Shown here: positions 26,570-34,433 of the stretch, piece by piece | How the letters are laid out: every line of letters starts with the position of its first letter | Position numbering within the stretch: the stretch's first letter is position 1 | Source: Pantoea sp. Cy-639 | GTDB lineage: Bacteria; Pseudomonadota; Gammaproteobacteria; Pseudomonadales; Pseudomonadaceae | Assembly (NCBI RefSeq): GCF_011752525.1 | Contig: NZ_VWXI01000014.1 | Location: 62,001 to 126,000 of the forward strand | DNA length: 64,000 nucleotides | Direction of reading: 5' to 3' | Program-made: the position numbers and the translations under genes | The notes under the pieces: model-generated | Seen by the model: the letters and a program-made list of their open reading frames with translations, nothing else | Told to the model about the DNA's origin: nothing | Database searches by the model: none

Positions 26570-26770
26570 TCACGATGGCCAGGGCATCAGGTTCCGGACC
26601 GGTTTTCCAGCGCGCTTGCTGTCCGGCGAGACCACCGCGCCGACCAGCAGTACAGCGTTGGCGCTGGCCAGGGGCACGCAGGCGACCAGCACGCCAGCCA
26701 AGGCCAGGCGACGCCAGTGAGTGAGGTGGGAGGGTAGGGCATGTCCATTCTCCTTTGGCTTGCGGCCCAT
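26570..26770 (-). CDS. Possible small exported or membrane protein (doubtful)
   Basis: The stretch from the OprD terminator to the phosphatase gene (26529-26854) has no clear gene. This 66-codon frame is the most protein-like, with a basic region followed by LALAGVLVACVPLASANA, which looks like a signal peptide or membrane helix. However, the best ribosome site (AAGGAGA before 26748) serves a different, less protein-like frame (MDMPYPPTSLTG). This may be a decayed gene with a frameshift near 26735, or no gene at all. Confidence 0.3.
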   Translation of the reverse strand: MGRKPKENGHALPSHLTHWRRLALAGVLVACVPLASANAVLLVGAVVSPDSKRAGKPVRNLMPWPS

Positions 26771-26854
26771 GTTGCAGGCTCAAGGGTGTGACCGACGTAG
26801 TGTCGCGGGAGTTTCAACGGATCAACGCACGACGTCGGACAGGGACATGCCGCA

Positions 26855-27673
26855 TCAGCCGATGCGCAACCACAGGGCGGAAGCATCGTCGCTCATCTTG
26901 AAGCGCGGATAGCGCAGGCAGGCTGCGTCCTCCTGCTCGATGGCACGCAGTGTCCGCGCCAGTCCGTCGAGGCCGTGGTGGCACAGGTGCTCGAAGAAAC
27001 TGGCCGGGGTGTGGACCTGGTAGGTGTCGAACAGCGCGGCGAAACCATCGCTCAGCAGCAGCAGGTCGTCGCCGCGTGCCACTGGCGTACGGGTGTACAA
27101 GGTGCCATCCCGGGAGGCTTGCGGATCGACGCCCAGTACCGCCCGTGGCCGCTCGCGGGCCGTGCGGCGATCGGCAAGTACCGCAGGGGTGCGCACGCCA
27201 TGGGCGCCAGTACCTGGGCCCAGGGCGGCGGCTTCGGCGCGCTCGGCCTCGCGGTCGGGCTCCGGGGTGAGGAAGGCGATGCCGTCCTGGCCGCGGTGCA
27301 GCACCACGCAGTCGGCCAGGTGCGCGCAGACCAGGCTATCGCCCTCCAGTGCCACTGCGGCAAAGGCTGCGCGAGGCAGCTCCCAGGCCGCCAGAGGTTC
27401 GCGCTGGCGATCACGCGCGTAGTCACGGGCGAGGGCATCGAACACGCGTTCGCAGATCCCCTGCAACGGCCCTTCGTCGGCACTGGCAAAAGCGCGTTGC
27501 GCGGCGCTGGCCAGCCAGGCGGCGCCACCGAGCTCGCCCAGCAGGCCGGGCGGGCCGAGGTTGGTGGCACCGTCGATGACCCAGGCATGGCGCGTGGCGC
27601 AGCCGATCCGGTCATCGTTGGGAACGTCGGGCTTGCCGGCCAGGCTCAGGGTCTGGATCAGGTCGAAATGCAT
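26855..27673 (-). CDS. PP2C-like protein phosphatase domain protein
   Basis: The 272-residue product from the ATG at 27673 resembles a reduced PP2C fold: NDDRIGCATRHAWVIDGATNLG carries the metal-binding Asp residues, VCAHLADCVVLHR corresponds to the GDS-type strand, GDDLLLLSDGFAALFD is the conserved SDG motif, and KMSDDASALWLRIG the C-terminal DDAS motif. Family members remove phosphate from Ser/Thr or act as stress phosphatases. The substrate is unknown. The frame continues upstream for 24 codons without a good start. Confidence 0.75.
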   Translation of the reverse strand: MHFDLIQTLSLAGKPDVPNDDRIGCATRHAWVIDGATNLGPPGLLGELGGAAWLASAAQRAFASADEGPLQGICERVFDALARDYARDRQREPLAAWELPRAAFAAVALEGDSLVCAHLADCVVLHRGQDGIAFLTPEPDREAERAEAAALGPGTGAHGVRTPAVLADRRTARERPRAVLGVDPQASRDGTLYTRTPVARGDDLLLLSDGFAALFDTYQVHTPASFFEHLCHHGLDGLARTLRAIEQEDAACLRYPRFKMSDDASALWLRIG

Positions 27674-27876
27674 GGGGGCTCCGTGTCGAGGGGCTGGAAT
27701 CCAGCACGAAGCCACGACCTTGAACGCTCTTGGCGCGCGCGTCAAACCCGCGATCTGGCCCAGGTCTTTGCCTGCCTGGGCGCAAGCACATCCGCGGCCG
27801 TTGATCGCCGAAGCCGGCCCGGGCGGGCTGGGGAGGTAGACTCGGGTGACTTCTTCGGCACGCGGGAGACGCGAAC

Positions 27877-28365
27877 ATGACCCCCAAGAACATCATCTGC
27901 CTGTGGTTCGATGGCGACGCCCTGGACGCGGCGAACTTCTACGCCAGCACCTTTCCCGACAGTCGGGTGAGCGCCGTGCACAAGGCCCCCGGGGACTATC
28001 CTGCGGGCAAGACCGGGGATGTGATCACCGTGGAATTCACGGTGATGGGCATCCCCTGCCTTGGACTCAATGGTGGTTCCGCCTTCAAGCACAGCGAGGC
28101 GTTTTCGTTCCAGGTGGCCACCGATGACCAGGCCGAGACCGATCGCTACTGGAATGCCATCATCGGCAACGGTGGCCAGGCCAATGCCTGTGGCTGGTGC
28201 AAGGACAAGTGGGGCATCTCGTGGCAGATCACCCCGAGGGTCCTTTCCCAGGCCATCGCCAACCCTGACCCTGCGGCTGCCAAGCGGGCGTTCGAGGCGA
28301 TGATGACCATGGACCGGATCGACATCGCTGCCATCGAGGCTGCGCTCAGTCGCGCGGACGGGTAG
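27877..28365 (+). CDS. VOC-family (PhnB/3-demethylubiquinone-like) protein
   Basis: A 162-residue protein starting ICLWFDGDALDAANFYASTFPDS, the hallmark of the PhnB-like branch of the vicinal oxygen chelate superfamily, and ending in the CGWCKDKWGISWQITPR block. Such proteins are often annotated as 3-demethylubiquinone methyltransferase-like, but lack a methyltransferase domain, and the true reaction is unknown. The ATG has GGGAG upstream. The 3' end overlaps the convergent yddG-like gene by 20 bases. Confidence 0.88.
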   Translation: MTPKNIICLWFDGDALDAANFYASTFPDSRVSAVHKAPGDYPAGKTGDVITVEFTVMGIPCLGLNGGSAFKHSEAFSFQVATDDQAETDRYWNAIIGNGGQANACGWCKDKWGISWQITPRVLSQAIANPDPAAAKRAFEAMMTMDRIDIAAIEAALSRADG

Positions 28366-29235
28366 CCTGCCAGCACAGCAGCGAACCCAGGGTGACCAGT
28401 GCCGCGCCTTGCCAGAACTGGCCGCTCAACCAGGCGCCGAGCCACAGCGCGGCGAACGCCGAGGACAGCACCGGGGCAAAGTACGAGGCGGTGGCCAGTA
28501 ATGTCAGGTTGCCGCGCAGGATGCCGATGTTCCATAGCGCGTAACCACCGGCGATGGCCAGCCCGGCACCGGCCAGCTCGAGGCTGGCACCGAGTCTGAA
28601 GGCTGGCAAGATTTCCTGGCTCAAGGCGTATTTACCCCACAGCACCACGGCGGTGAGCAGGAAGAACAGCACCACATGGTTCTGGCCGTTGGCGTAGCGT
28701 CGGGTGATGTTGCAGTACAACGCGAAGGTGATCGCGCAACTGGCAGCCAGGCCGTAGCCGAGCGGGTTGGAGCGGATGTTGGCGAGCACGCTGTCCAGCG
28801 CCAGGCCGTCGCTGCCGACTACCCAGAGGATGCCGAGCAACGCCAGGACGGTACCTGGCACGATGTACCAGCGCGCGGCCTGCCGGTTCATGACGATGGC
28901 CAGTAGCACGGTCAGGCTCGGCCACAGGTAGTTGACCACCATCAACTGGATGGCCTGGGTGCTGTCCAGGGCGTAGCCCAGCGCCAGCGACAGGCAGATC
29001 TCGTAGGTCACGAACAGGACCGAGCCGCTGACCAGGTAGAGCGGCGTGGCCTTGCGCAGGCGCGGTTTGCCCAGCAGGGCCACCAGCAACAAGGCGCCAA
29101 GGGTATAGATCAGTGCGGCGCACCAATGGCGCCGAAGTGCTGGCTGACACCACGGATCAGCCCCGAGGCCGTGCTCCACAGCAGGATGGCGGCCAGGCCG
29201 CAGAGGGTCGCGTTGCGCCCGGTGATGTGCGCCAT
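28346..29235 (-). pseudogene. yddG: YddG-type aromatic amino-acid exporter, apparent single-base frameshift
   Basis: The C-terminal nine membrane segments read in one frame (LIYTLGALLLVALL, YEICLSLALGYALDSTQAIQ, VVNYLWPSLTVLLAIVMN, SYFAPVLSSAFAALWLG), closely following E. coli YddG. The true N-terminus starts at the ATG at 29235 in another frame (MAHITGRNATLCGLAAILLW, then STASGLIRGVSQHFGAIGAPH) and stops at 29110-29112. Adding one base near 29121 (GGTGCGCC to GGTGGCGCC, restoring GGAALIYTLG) joins the frames. Either the gene is recently broken or there is a sequencing error. The in-frame ATG at 29179 would give a protein without TM1 and is unlikely to work. Confidence 0.8.
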
Positions 29236-29368
29236 GGGCGAACCTCGAAGGAAGGCCCGCCAGTCTATAAGTCTGGACACCTTGGCGACAAATCTTGTGT
29301 CAGAGTGGTCCGCGGATATTCGGATTCTGCAGGCACTGGCTCTAGAATGGCGACTTCATCGCACGTCG

Positions 29369-29863
29369 ATGCGGTACAGGGAGAGCATCTTGGTGCAACC
29401 GGAAGAAGGCGATTTTGCCAGTCAGGTCTGGCAGTGGTTCGGTGAGGAACGCTATCGGCTCATCCTCGGGCTTGGAGCGCTGTATCCAGCGTTGGACTAC
29501 CTGGCCCTGGACGCGGATACACAAGTCAACAGCACGCCGATGTGCCCGGCCTGCGAGGCCTGGTACGGGCGCATCGTGCCTGTGCATGATGCGCTCGAGG
29601 CGTGGGGTGGGGAGTTGCCAGCGCGAGTGCGCGAGGCATTGGCGGCTGTTTGGCGACATGCCCAGGGCTTGAGCGAGGAGGCCTTGCGTTGTGGCGACTG
29701 GCCGATTTTCCGGGAGCCGGATTGGGTTGCGCTGCGGGAAGCGGCGGCCGAGGCGCTTCGTGTGCTTGGCTGGGAAGCGCTCGAAGAGCATCTCGAGGCA
29801 TTGTTGCAAGACTGCCGTGAAGCGGACGAGCGGCGCCGACGTACAGGGCTGTTCATCGACTGA
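29369..29863 (+). CDS. Conserved-looking hypothetical protein with a CPAC motif
   Basis: I do not recognise the family. From the ATG at 29369 it has 164 residues; a GTG at 29393 with GGGAG upstream would give 156. A TAGAAT -10 box lies at 29343-29348. The protein is acidic and largely helical (FASQVWQWFGEERYRLILGL, ALYPALDYLALDA), with one CPAC pair (residues about 60-63) and many Trp residues. It may be a soluble cytoplasmic protein. It is convergent with the DNA-repair pair, 16 bases away. Confidence 0.65.
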   Translation: MRYRESILVQPEEGDFASQVWQWFGEERYRLILGLGALYPALDYLALDADTQVNSTPMCPACEAWYGRIVPVHDALEAWGGELPARVREALAAVWRHAQGLSEEALRCGDWPIFREPDWVALREAAAEALRVLGWEALEEHLEALLQDCREADERRRRTGLFID

Positions 29864-29879
29864 CGTGTGGGCGGACAAC

Positions 29880-30716
29880 TTAACCTTCAGCTTTTCTGAT
29901 CCGCTTGCCTGCCTGCTGGGCTACTTCCCACGCCTGGCCGTCCCGCTGCTTGCCATGGCGCGCCTGGCCGACCAGTTCGGGAATCAGCGGGCCCTCTGGC
30001 AGGTGGCGCCAGAAGCGTTCGGGCAGGTGCTGGCGCAGCGCGTCGGGGTTGAGCCGTGCGGGGTTGAAGGTGTGCCGGTAGTAGGTGAGCCACAGCTCGG
30101 CCTCCGGATCCTCGGCGTTTCGCGCCCATTGCCGCCAGTCTTCCGGGCACTGGCGGTGGTAGTCCAGGGTCTGGCCATCGAAACGGATGCCTTCGCGCGG
30201 GGTCGCGATCAGCCAGCGCTGGCGTCCCAGACGGTCGACGAAATGGCCGGCGGCGCTGTCGAGCACGTCATGGGCCGGTTCGTGGTAGGCGACCAGGTCC
30301 AGTTGCAAGTGCTCGGCCAGTCTGGCGGGTAACGGCACGAAGCGCACGAAGGCGTGCAGGTGATGGGCTTCGCGGCCGACCTGGCGGATCCGCCGTTGCA
30401 GCTCGCTCCCCAGGCGGTCGCCCGCGAGCATGGCGGTACGGTCGCCATGGGCGACGCGCCAGAGTACTTCGTAGAGCAGGTTCCAACGTTGCTCGCCACG
30501 GTAGCGGCCAGCCTGTTCCAGTTGCGCCAGCAACGATGCCGGTATCCGCGCGCGAAACGGGCCAGGGCCGTCGGGCAGTGGCGCGACCGCGGCCAGAAGA
30601 TCGCCCATCGGGCCCTGGTTCCAGGTCACTTCGGCCGGGTCGACGCCATGCCCGAGCAAGCGGCGTGCCTGGTTACGCCAAGTGGCGAAGCAGTCGTCGC
30701 AGTCCAGCGCGATCAT
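29880..30716 (-). CDS. TIGR03915/DUF4130-family putative DNA repair protein
   Basis: The 278-residue product starts at the ATG at 30716, which overlaps the stop of the radical SAM gene as ATGA, the mark of translational coupling. The sequence has the family features DDCFATWRNQARRLL near the start, RGEQRWNLLYEVLWRVAHG, VGREAHHLHAFVRFV, and DWRQWARNAEDPEAELWLTY near the end. In other bacteria the family is encoded beside a radical SAM protein, or fused to UdgX-type uracil-DNA glycosylases. No glycosylase domain is fused here. Biochemical activity is not established. Confidence 0.85.
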   Translation of the reverse strand: MIALDCDDCFATWRNQARRLLGHGVDPAEVTWNQGPMGDLLAAVAPLPDGPGPFRARIPASLLAQLEQAGRYRGEQRWNLLYEVLWRVAHGDRTAMLAGDRLGSELQRRIRQVGREAHHLHAFVRFVPLPARLAEHLQLDLVAYHEPAHDVLDSAAGHFVDRLGRQRWLIATPREGIRFDGQTLDYHRQCPEDWRQWARNAEDPEAELWLTYYRHTFNPARLNPDALRQHLPERFWRHLPEGPLIPELVGQARHGKQRDGQAWEVAQQAGKRIRKAEG

Positions 30717-31930
30717 CCCCACAACCCCATCTGCACGGGCGCCTGGGGCTCGCGCAAGCGTTCACGCAGCAGGCCGCTGCGTACATCGCCCTGGGCCGGG
30801 CGGTAGTCGCTGGTGACGATGAACGGGCGGGCCTTTTCCAGTACGCAACGCAGCTGGATCAGGTCGTCGTAACGGACCTTGCGTTCGCGGCGCAAGGCCA
30901 CCAGGCGTTGCACGCTGCGCAGGCCGATGCCAGGGATGCGCGCCAGCAGCGCCGGTTCGGCACGGTTCAGGTCGAGGGGGAACACCTCGCGGTTGGCCAG
31001 GGCCCAGGCCAGCTTGGGGTCGATGTCCAGCTCCAGGTTGCCGTCGGCAAGCAGTTCGCCGGCCTTGTAGCCGTAGCCGCGCAGGAGAAAGTCGGCCTGG
31101 TACAGGCGGTGCTCGCGCAGCAGCGGCGCTACGGCCAGCGGCACGCTGGCGGGGCTGTCGGGGATCGGGCTGAAGGCTGAATAGTAGACGCGCTTGAGGC
31201 CATAGCCGTGGTACAGCGATTCGGCGTTGCGCAGCAGGGTGCTGTCGTCGGTGGCGTCGGCGCCGACGATCACCTGGGTGCTCTGTCCGGCTGGGGTGAA
31301 GCGGGGCGCGCGCGGCTCGCCGGCGACGGCCTGCTGGCCCTGGTGGATCACGGCCATGGCCTGGTGGATGGTGCTGGTCTTTTTCTCGGGTGCCAGGCGC
31401 CTGAGGCTGGTGTCGGTGGGCAGCTCGATGTTGACGCTCAGGCGGTCGGCGAGCAGCCCGGCTTCCTCGATCAGCAGCGGATCGGCATCTGCAATCGTCT
31501 TGAGGTGGATATAGCCGCGGAATCCATGGGTTTCGCGCAGCAGGCGGGCGACGCGGATCAACTGCTCCATGGTGTAGTCGGCCGAGCGGATGATGCCAGA
31601 GCTGAGAAACAGGCCGCTGATGCAATTGCGCCGATAGAAGTCGAGGGTCAGGCGCACCACTTCCTCAGGGCTGAAGCGGGCGCGTGGCACGTTGCTGGAG
31701 CGGCGGTTGACGCAGTACTGGCAATCGTAGAGGCAGAAGTTGGTCAGCAGTATCTTGAGCAGCGAAACGCAGCGGCCATCGGGCGTGTAGCTGTGGCAGA
31801 TGCCCATGCCATCGGTGGCGCCGAGGCTGTCGTGGCCACGAGAACTGCGCCTGGGCGCGCCGCTGCTGGCGCAGGAGGCATCGTATTTGGCGGCGTCGGC
31901 GAGGATGCCGAGCTTGGCGATCAGTTGCAT
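30713..31930 (-). CDS. Putative DNA modification/repair radical SAM protein with HhH motif
   Basis: The 405-residue product from the ATG at 31930 belongs to the TIGR03916 family. The radical SAM cluster motif is CLYDCQYC in NFCLYDCQYCVNRRSS. Downstream lie SGLFLSSGIIRSADYTMEQL and IELPTDTSLRRLAPEKK. A C-terminal helix-hairpin-helix (LLARIPGIGLRSVQRLVALR) suggests contact with DNA. It is first in a two-gene operon with the DUF4130 protein and has an SOS box 16 bases before its start codon. The substrate is unknown; DNA or a tRNA base is possible. Confidence 0.9.
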   Translation of the reverse strand: MQLIAKLGILADAAKYDASCASSGAPRRSSRGHDSLGATDGMGICHSYTPDGRCVSLLKILLTNFCLYDCQYCVNRRSSNVPRARFSPEEVVRLTLDFYRRNCISGLFLSSGIIRSADYTMEQLIRVARLLRETHGFRGYIHLKTIADADPLLIEEAGLLADRLSVNIELPTDTSLRRLAPEKKTSTIHQAMAVIHQGQQAVAGEPRAPRFTPAGQSTQVIVGADATDDSTLLRNAESLYHGYGLKRVYYSAFSPIPDSPASVPLAVAPLLREHRLYQADFLLRGYGYKAGELLADGNLELDIDPKLAWALANREVFPLDLNRAEPALLARIPGIGLRSVQRLVALRRERKVRYDDLIQLRCVLEKARPFIVTSDYRPAQGDVRSGLLRERLREPQAPVQMGLWG

Positions 31931-31945
31931 GGGAATGATCTGTTG

Positions 31946-31965
31946 TACTGTATGTGTATACAGTA
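31946..31965 (-). promoter_or_regulatory. LexA operator (SOS box)
   Basis: The 16-base core CTGTATGTGTATACAG (31948-31963) fits CTG-N10-CAG, with TA flanks on both sides. It differs from the E. coli SOS consensus at only two central positions. It lies 16 bases upstream of the radical SAM start codon, where LexA binding would block transcription. Confidence 0.88.
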
Positions 31966-32092
31966 TTCCGCCCCGTGGCTCATGGCAAGTGCAGGGCTTC
32001 ATTGCGTTTCGGCAATACCCCAGTGTTTCGCTCAGCTACGCTTCACTGCAGATTCATCTCCAGATCATGGACAGCTGAAAGCGGGAGTGCGC

Positions 32093-33655
32093 ATGAAGAT
32101 CAACCACAAGACGAAATGGCTGCTCGGGGGCCTGTGCCTTGCCATGGGCCTGGGGACCGCCCAGGCCGCCGAGGACAAGAAGGTCGACGTGCTGCTGGTA
32201 GGCGGCGGCATCATGAGCTCCACCCTGGCGATCTGGCTCAGCGAACTGGAGCCGGGCTGGTCGATGGAGATGGTCGAGCGCCTGGACAAGGTCGCCGAGG
32301 AGAGCTCCAACGGCTGGAACAACGCCGGGACCGGCCACTCGGCGCTGGCCGAACTCAACTACACGCCGGAGAAGGACGGCAAGATCGACATCAGCAAGGC
32401 GGTGGAGATCAACGAGTCGTTCCAGGTCACCCGGCAGTTCCTCGCCTGGCAGGTGCGTCAGGGCGTGCTGAAGAACCCGCGTTCGTTCATCAACACCACC
32501 CCGCACATGAGCTTCGTCTGGGGCGATGACAACATCAAGTTCCTGAAGAAGCGCTATGACGCCTTGCAGGCCAGCCCGTTGTTCAAGCCGATGCAGTATT
32601 CCGAGGACAACGCGCAGATCGCCAAATGGGTGCCGTTGATGATGGAGGGGCGCGACCCCAACCAGAAGCTGGCGGCAACCTGGACGCCGATCGGCACCGA
32701 CGTCAACTTCGGTGAAATCACCCGCCAGTATGTGGGCTACCTGCAGACCCGTCCGAATTTCGACCTGAAACTGTCCAGCGAGGTCGAGAACATCACCCGC
32801 AACGCCGATGGTAGCTGGCATGTCGAGTACAAGAACCTCAAGGACGGCAGCACGGCGGCCACCGATGCCAAGTTCCTGTTCATCGGCGCCGGCGGCGCCG
32901 CCTTGCCGCTGCTGCAGAAGTCCGGCATCGACGAGGCCAAGGACTACGCCGGCTTCCCGGTCGGGGGCTCGTTCCTGGTCACCGACAATCCGGCCATCGC
33001 CCAGCGTCACATGGCCAAGGCCTACGGTATCGCCGCCACCGGCGCGCCGCCGATGTCGGTGCCGCACCTGGACACCCGGGTGCTCGATGGCAAGCGCATG
33101 ATCCTGTTCGGACCGTTCGCCACCTTTTCCACCAAGTTCCTCAAGGAGGGCTCGCTGCTGGACCTGTTCGCCAGCATGTCGCTGCACAACACCTGGCCGA
33201 TGGTGCGGGTCGGAGTACGCGAGTTCGACCTGGTGCAATACCTGATTGGCCAGGTGCTGCAATCCGACGATGACCGCTTCGCGGCCCTGCAGACCTATTT
33301 CCCCGAGGCGAAGAAGGAAGACTGGCGCCTGTGGCAGGCCGGGCAACGGGTGCAGATCATCAAGAAGGACGAGAACCAGGGTGGGGTACTCAAGCTCGGC
33401 ACCGAGATCGTCACCTCGAAGGACGGCAGCATCGCCGGCCTGCTGGGCGCTTCGCCAGGGGCCTCGACCGCGCCGCCGATCATGCTCGACCTGCTGAACC
33501 GGGTGTTCAAGGACAAGCTGGCGACACCGCAGTGGCAGGCGAAGATCAGGGAGATCGTGCCGTCCTATGGCATTCGCCTGAACGAGCATCCGGACAAGGT
33601 GCAGGAGGAGTGGCGCTACACCAACGAGGTGCTGCAACTGGCGCCGGCGCAATAG
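32093..33655 (+). CDS. mqo: Malate:quinone oxidoreductase with N-terminal signal peptide
   Basis: The 520-residue FAD enzyme oxidises malate to oxaloacetate and passes electrons to quinone. The FAD-binding VDVLLVGGGIMSSTLA lies at about residues 30-45; further family blocks are ESSNGWNNAGTGHSALAELNY, GEITRQYVGYL and GLLGASPGASTAPPIM. The first 25 residues (MKINHKTKWLLGGLCLAMGL, then GTAQA) look like a Sec signal peptide cleaved at AQA|AED, although the classical Mqo is a cytoplasmic peripheral membrane protein. The ATG at 32093 has GGGAG just before it. It is divergent from the SOS-controlled repair operon. Confidence 0.92.
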   Translation: MKINHKTKWLLGGLCLAMGLGTAQAAEDKKVDVLLVGGGIMSSTLAIWLSELEPGWSMEMVERLDKVAEESSNGWNNAGTGHSALAELNYTPEKDGKIDISKAVEINESFQVTRQFLAWQVRQGVLKNPRSFINTTPHMSFVWGDDNIKFLKKRYDALQASPLFKPMQYSEDNAQIAKWVPLMMEGRDPNQKLAATWTPIGTDVNFGEITRQYVGYLQTRPNFDLKLSSEVENITRNADGSWHVEYKNLKDGSTAATDAKFLFIGAGGAALPLLQKSGIDEAKDYAGFPVGGSFLVTDNPAIAQRHMAKAYGIAATGAPPMSVPHLDTRVLDGKRMILFGPFATFSTKFLKEGSLLDLFASMSLHNTWPMVRVGVREFDLVQYLIGQVLQSDDDRFAALQTYFPEAKKEDWRLWQAGQRVQIIKKDENQGGVLKLGTEIVTSKDGSIAGLLGASPGASTAPPIMLDLLNRVFKDKLATPQWQAKIREIVPSYGIRLNEHPDKVQEEWRYTNEVLQLAPAQ

Positions 33656-33749
33656 CGCTTTCAGGTTGCATGCGGGGAGGGCGCGAGCGGGCCAGTGGCA
33701 GCGCCTGGTCTTCGACAAGGCGCTGCTGGAGCTGTTTGCGGGACGCTCC

Positions 33750-34238
33750 TCAGCCCTTGCCGGGGCGGGTCAAGGCGTCCACCAGCAGCACGGCCGCACC
33801 GGCCATGATGGCGATATCCGCCAGGTTGAACACGCCGGTGTGCAACGGCCCGAGGTTGAGCACCAGGTAGTCGACCACATGGCCGTCGCGACTCACTCGG
33901 TCGATCAGGTTGGACAGGCCGCCGACGGCGATGAACCAGGCAGCGCAAGCCTTTACCGGGGCGTGCTGCCACTGCTTGAAGGCCCAGATGCTGGCCCAGC
34001 AGCACACCAGGCCGACGGCCAGCACGAACACCAGCAGCTTGAGCACAGGCGCCAGCCCGGCGCCCAGGCTCAGGAATGCGCCGGGGTTGAGGCTCAGGCT
34101 GATGTCGAGCCACAGTGGCTGGCTGCCAAGGACGTAGCTGTGGTCCTTCAGGGCCACCAGGGCGATCAGTTTCACCCACTGGTCGAGGATGATGAAGGCG
34201 ACACCCAGGATCAGGGTGAGGGTACGACTGGAGAGCAT
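33750..34238 (-). CDS. lspA: Signal peptidase II (LspA) family protein, probable accessory paralogue
   Basis: The 162-residue product from the ATG at 34238 has four hydrophobic segments (LTLILGVAFIILDQWVKLIAL, LKLLVFVLAVGLVCCW and others). The two catalytic-Asp blocks of LspA are present as GGLSNLIDRVSRDGHVVDYL and FNLADIAI; the usual NxGAxFS block is LNPGAFLSLG. LspA cleaves lipoprotein signal peptides in the inner membrane. The divergence from the housekeeping sequence and the absence of ileS or fkpB neighbours suggest a second copy. The frame extends 31 codons upstream without a good start. Confidence 0.75.
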   Translation of the reverse strand: MLSSRTLTLILGVAFIILDQWVKLIALVALKDHSYVLGSQPLWLDISLSLNPGAFLSLGAGLAPVLKLLVFVLAVGLVCCWASIWAFKQWQHAPVKACAAWFIAVGGLSNLIDRVSRDGHVVDYLVLNLGPLHTGVFNLADIAIMAGAAVLLVDALTRPGKG

Positions 34239-34398
34239 GCTGGCATTTTCCTTCGCTGCGCGGAGGGTTCCGTCCGGTATTGGCGGCTGTCGCGGCAGCG
34301 TGGCGAAGATAGCGCAGGCATGGCCGGACATAAAGTTCGGGTGCGCAATCGAGGGCTTCGGCAGCCCGGCAGGACCTGGCGCGGTGACGGAAAAAGAG

Positions 34399-34422
34399 AA
34401 GGGGCGCCTGTTGGCGCCCCTT
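34399..34422 (-). terminator. Terminator of the norspermidine synthesis operon
   Basis: On the minus strand AAGGGGCGCC / GGCGCCCCTT form a 10-base stem with a 4-base loop, followed by CTCTTTTTCC. It lies 11 bases after the stop codon of the carboxynorspermidine synthase gene. Confidence 0.9.
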
Positions 34423-34433
34423 CTTCGTGCAGC

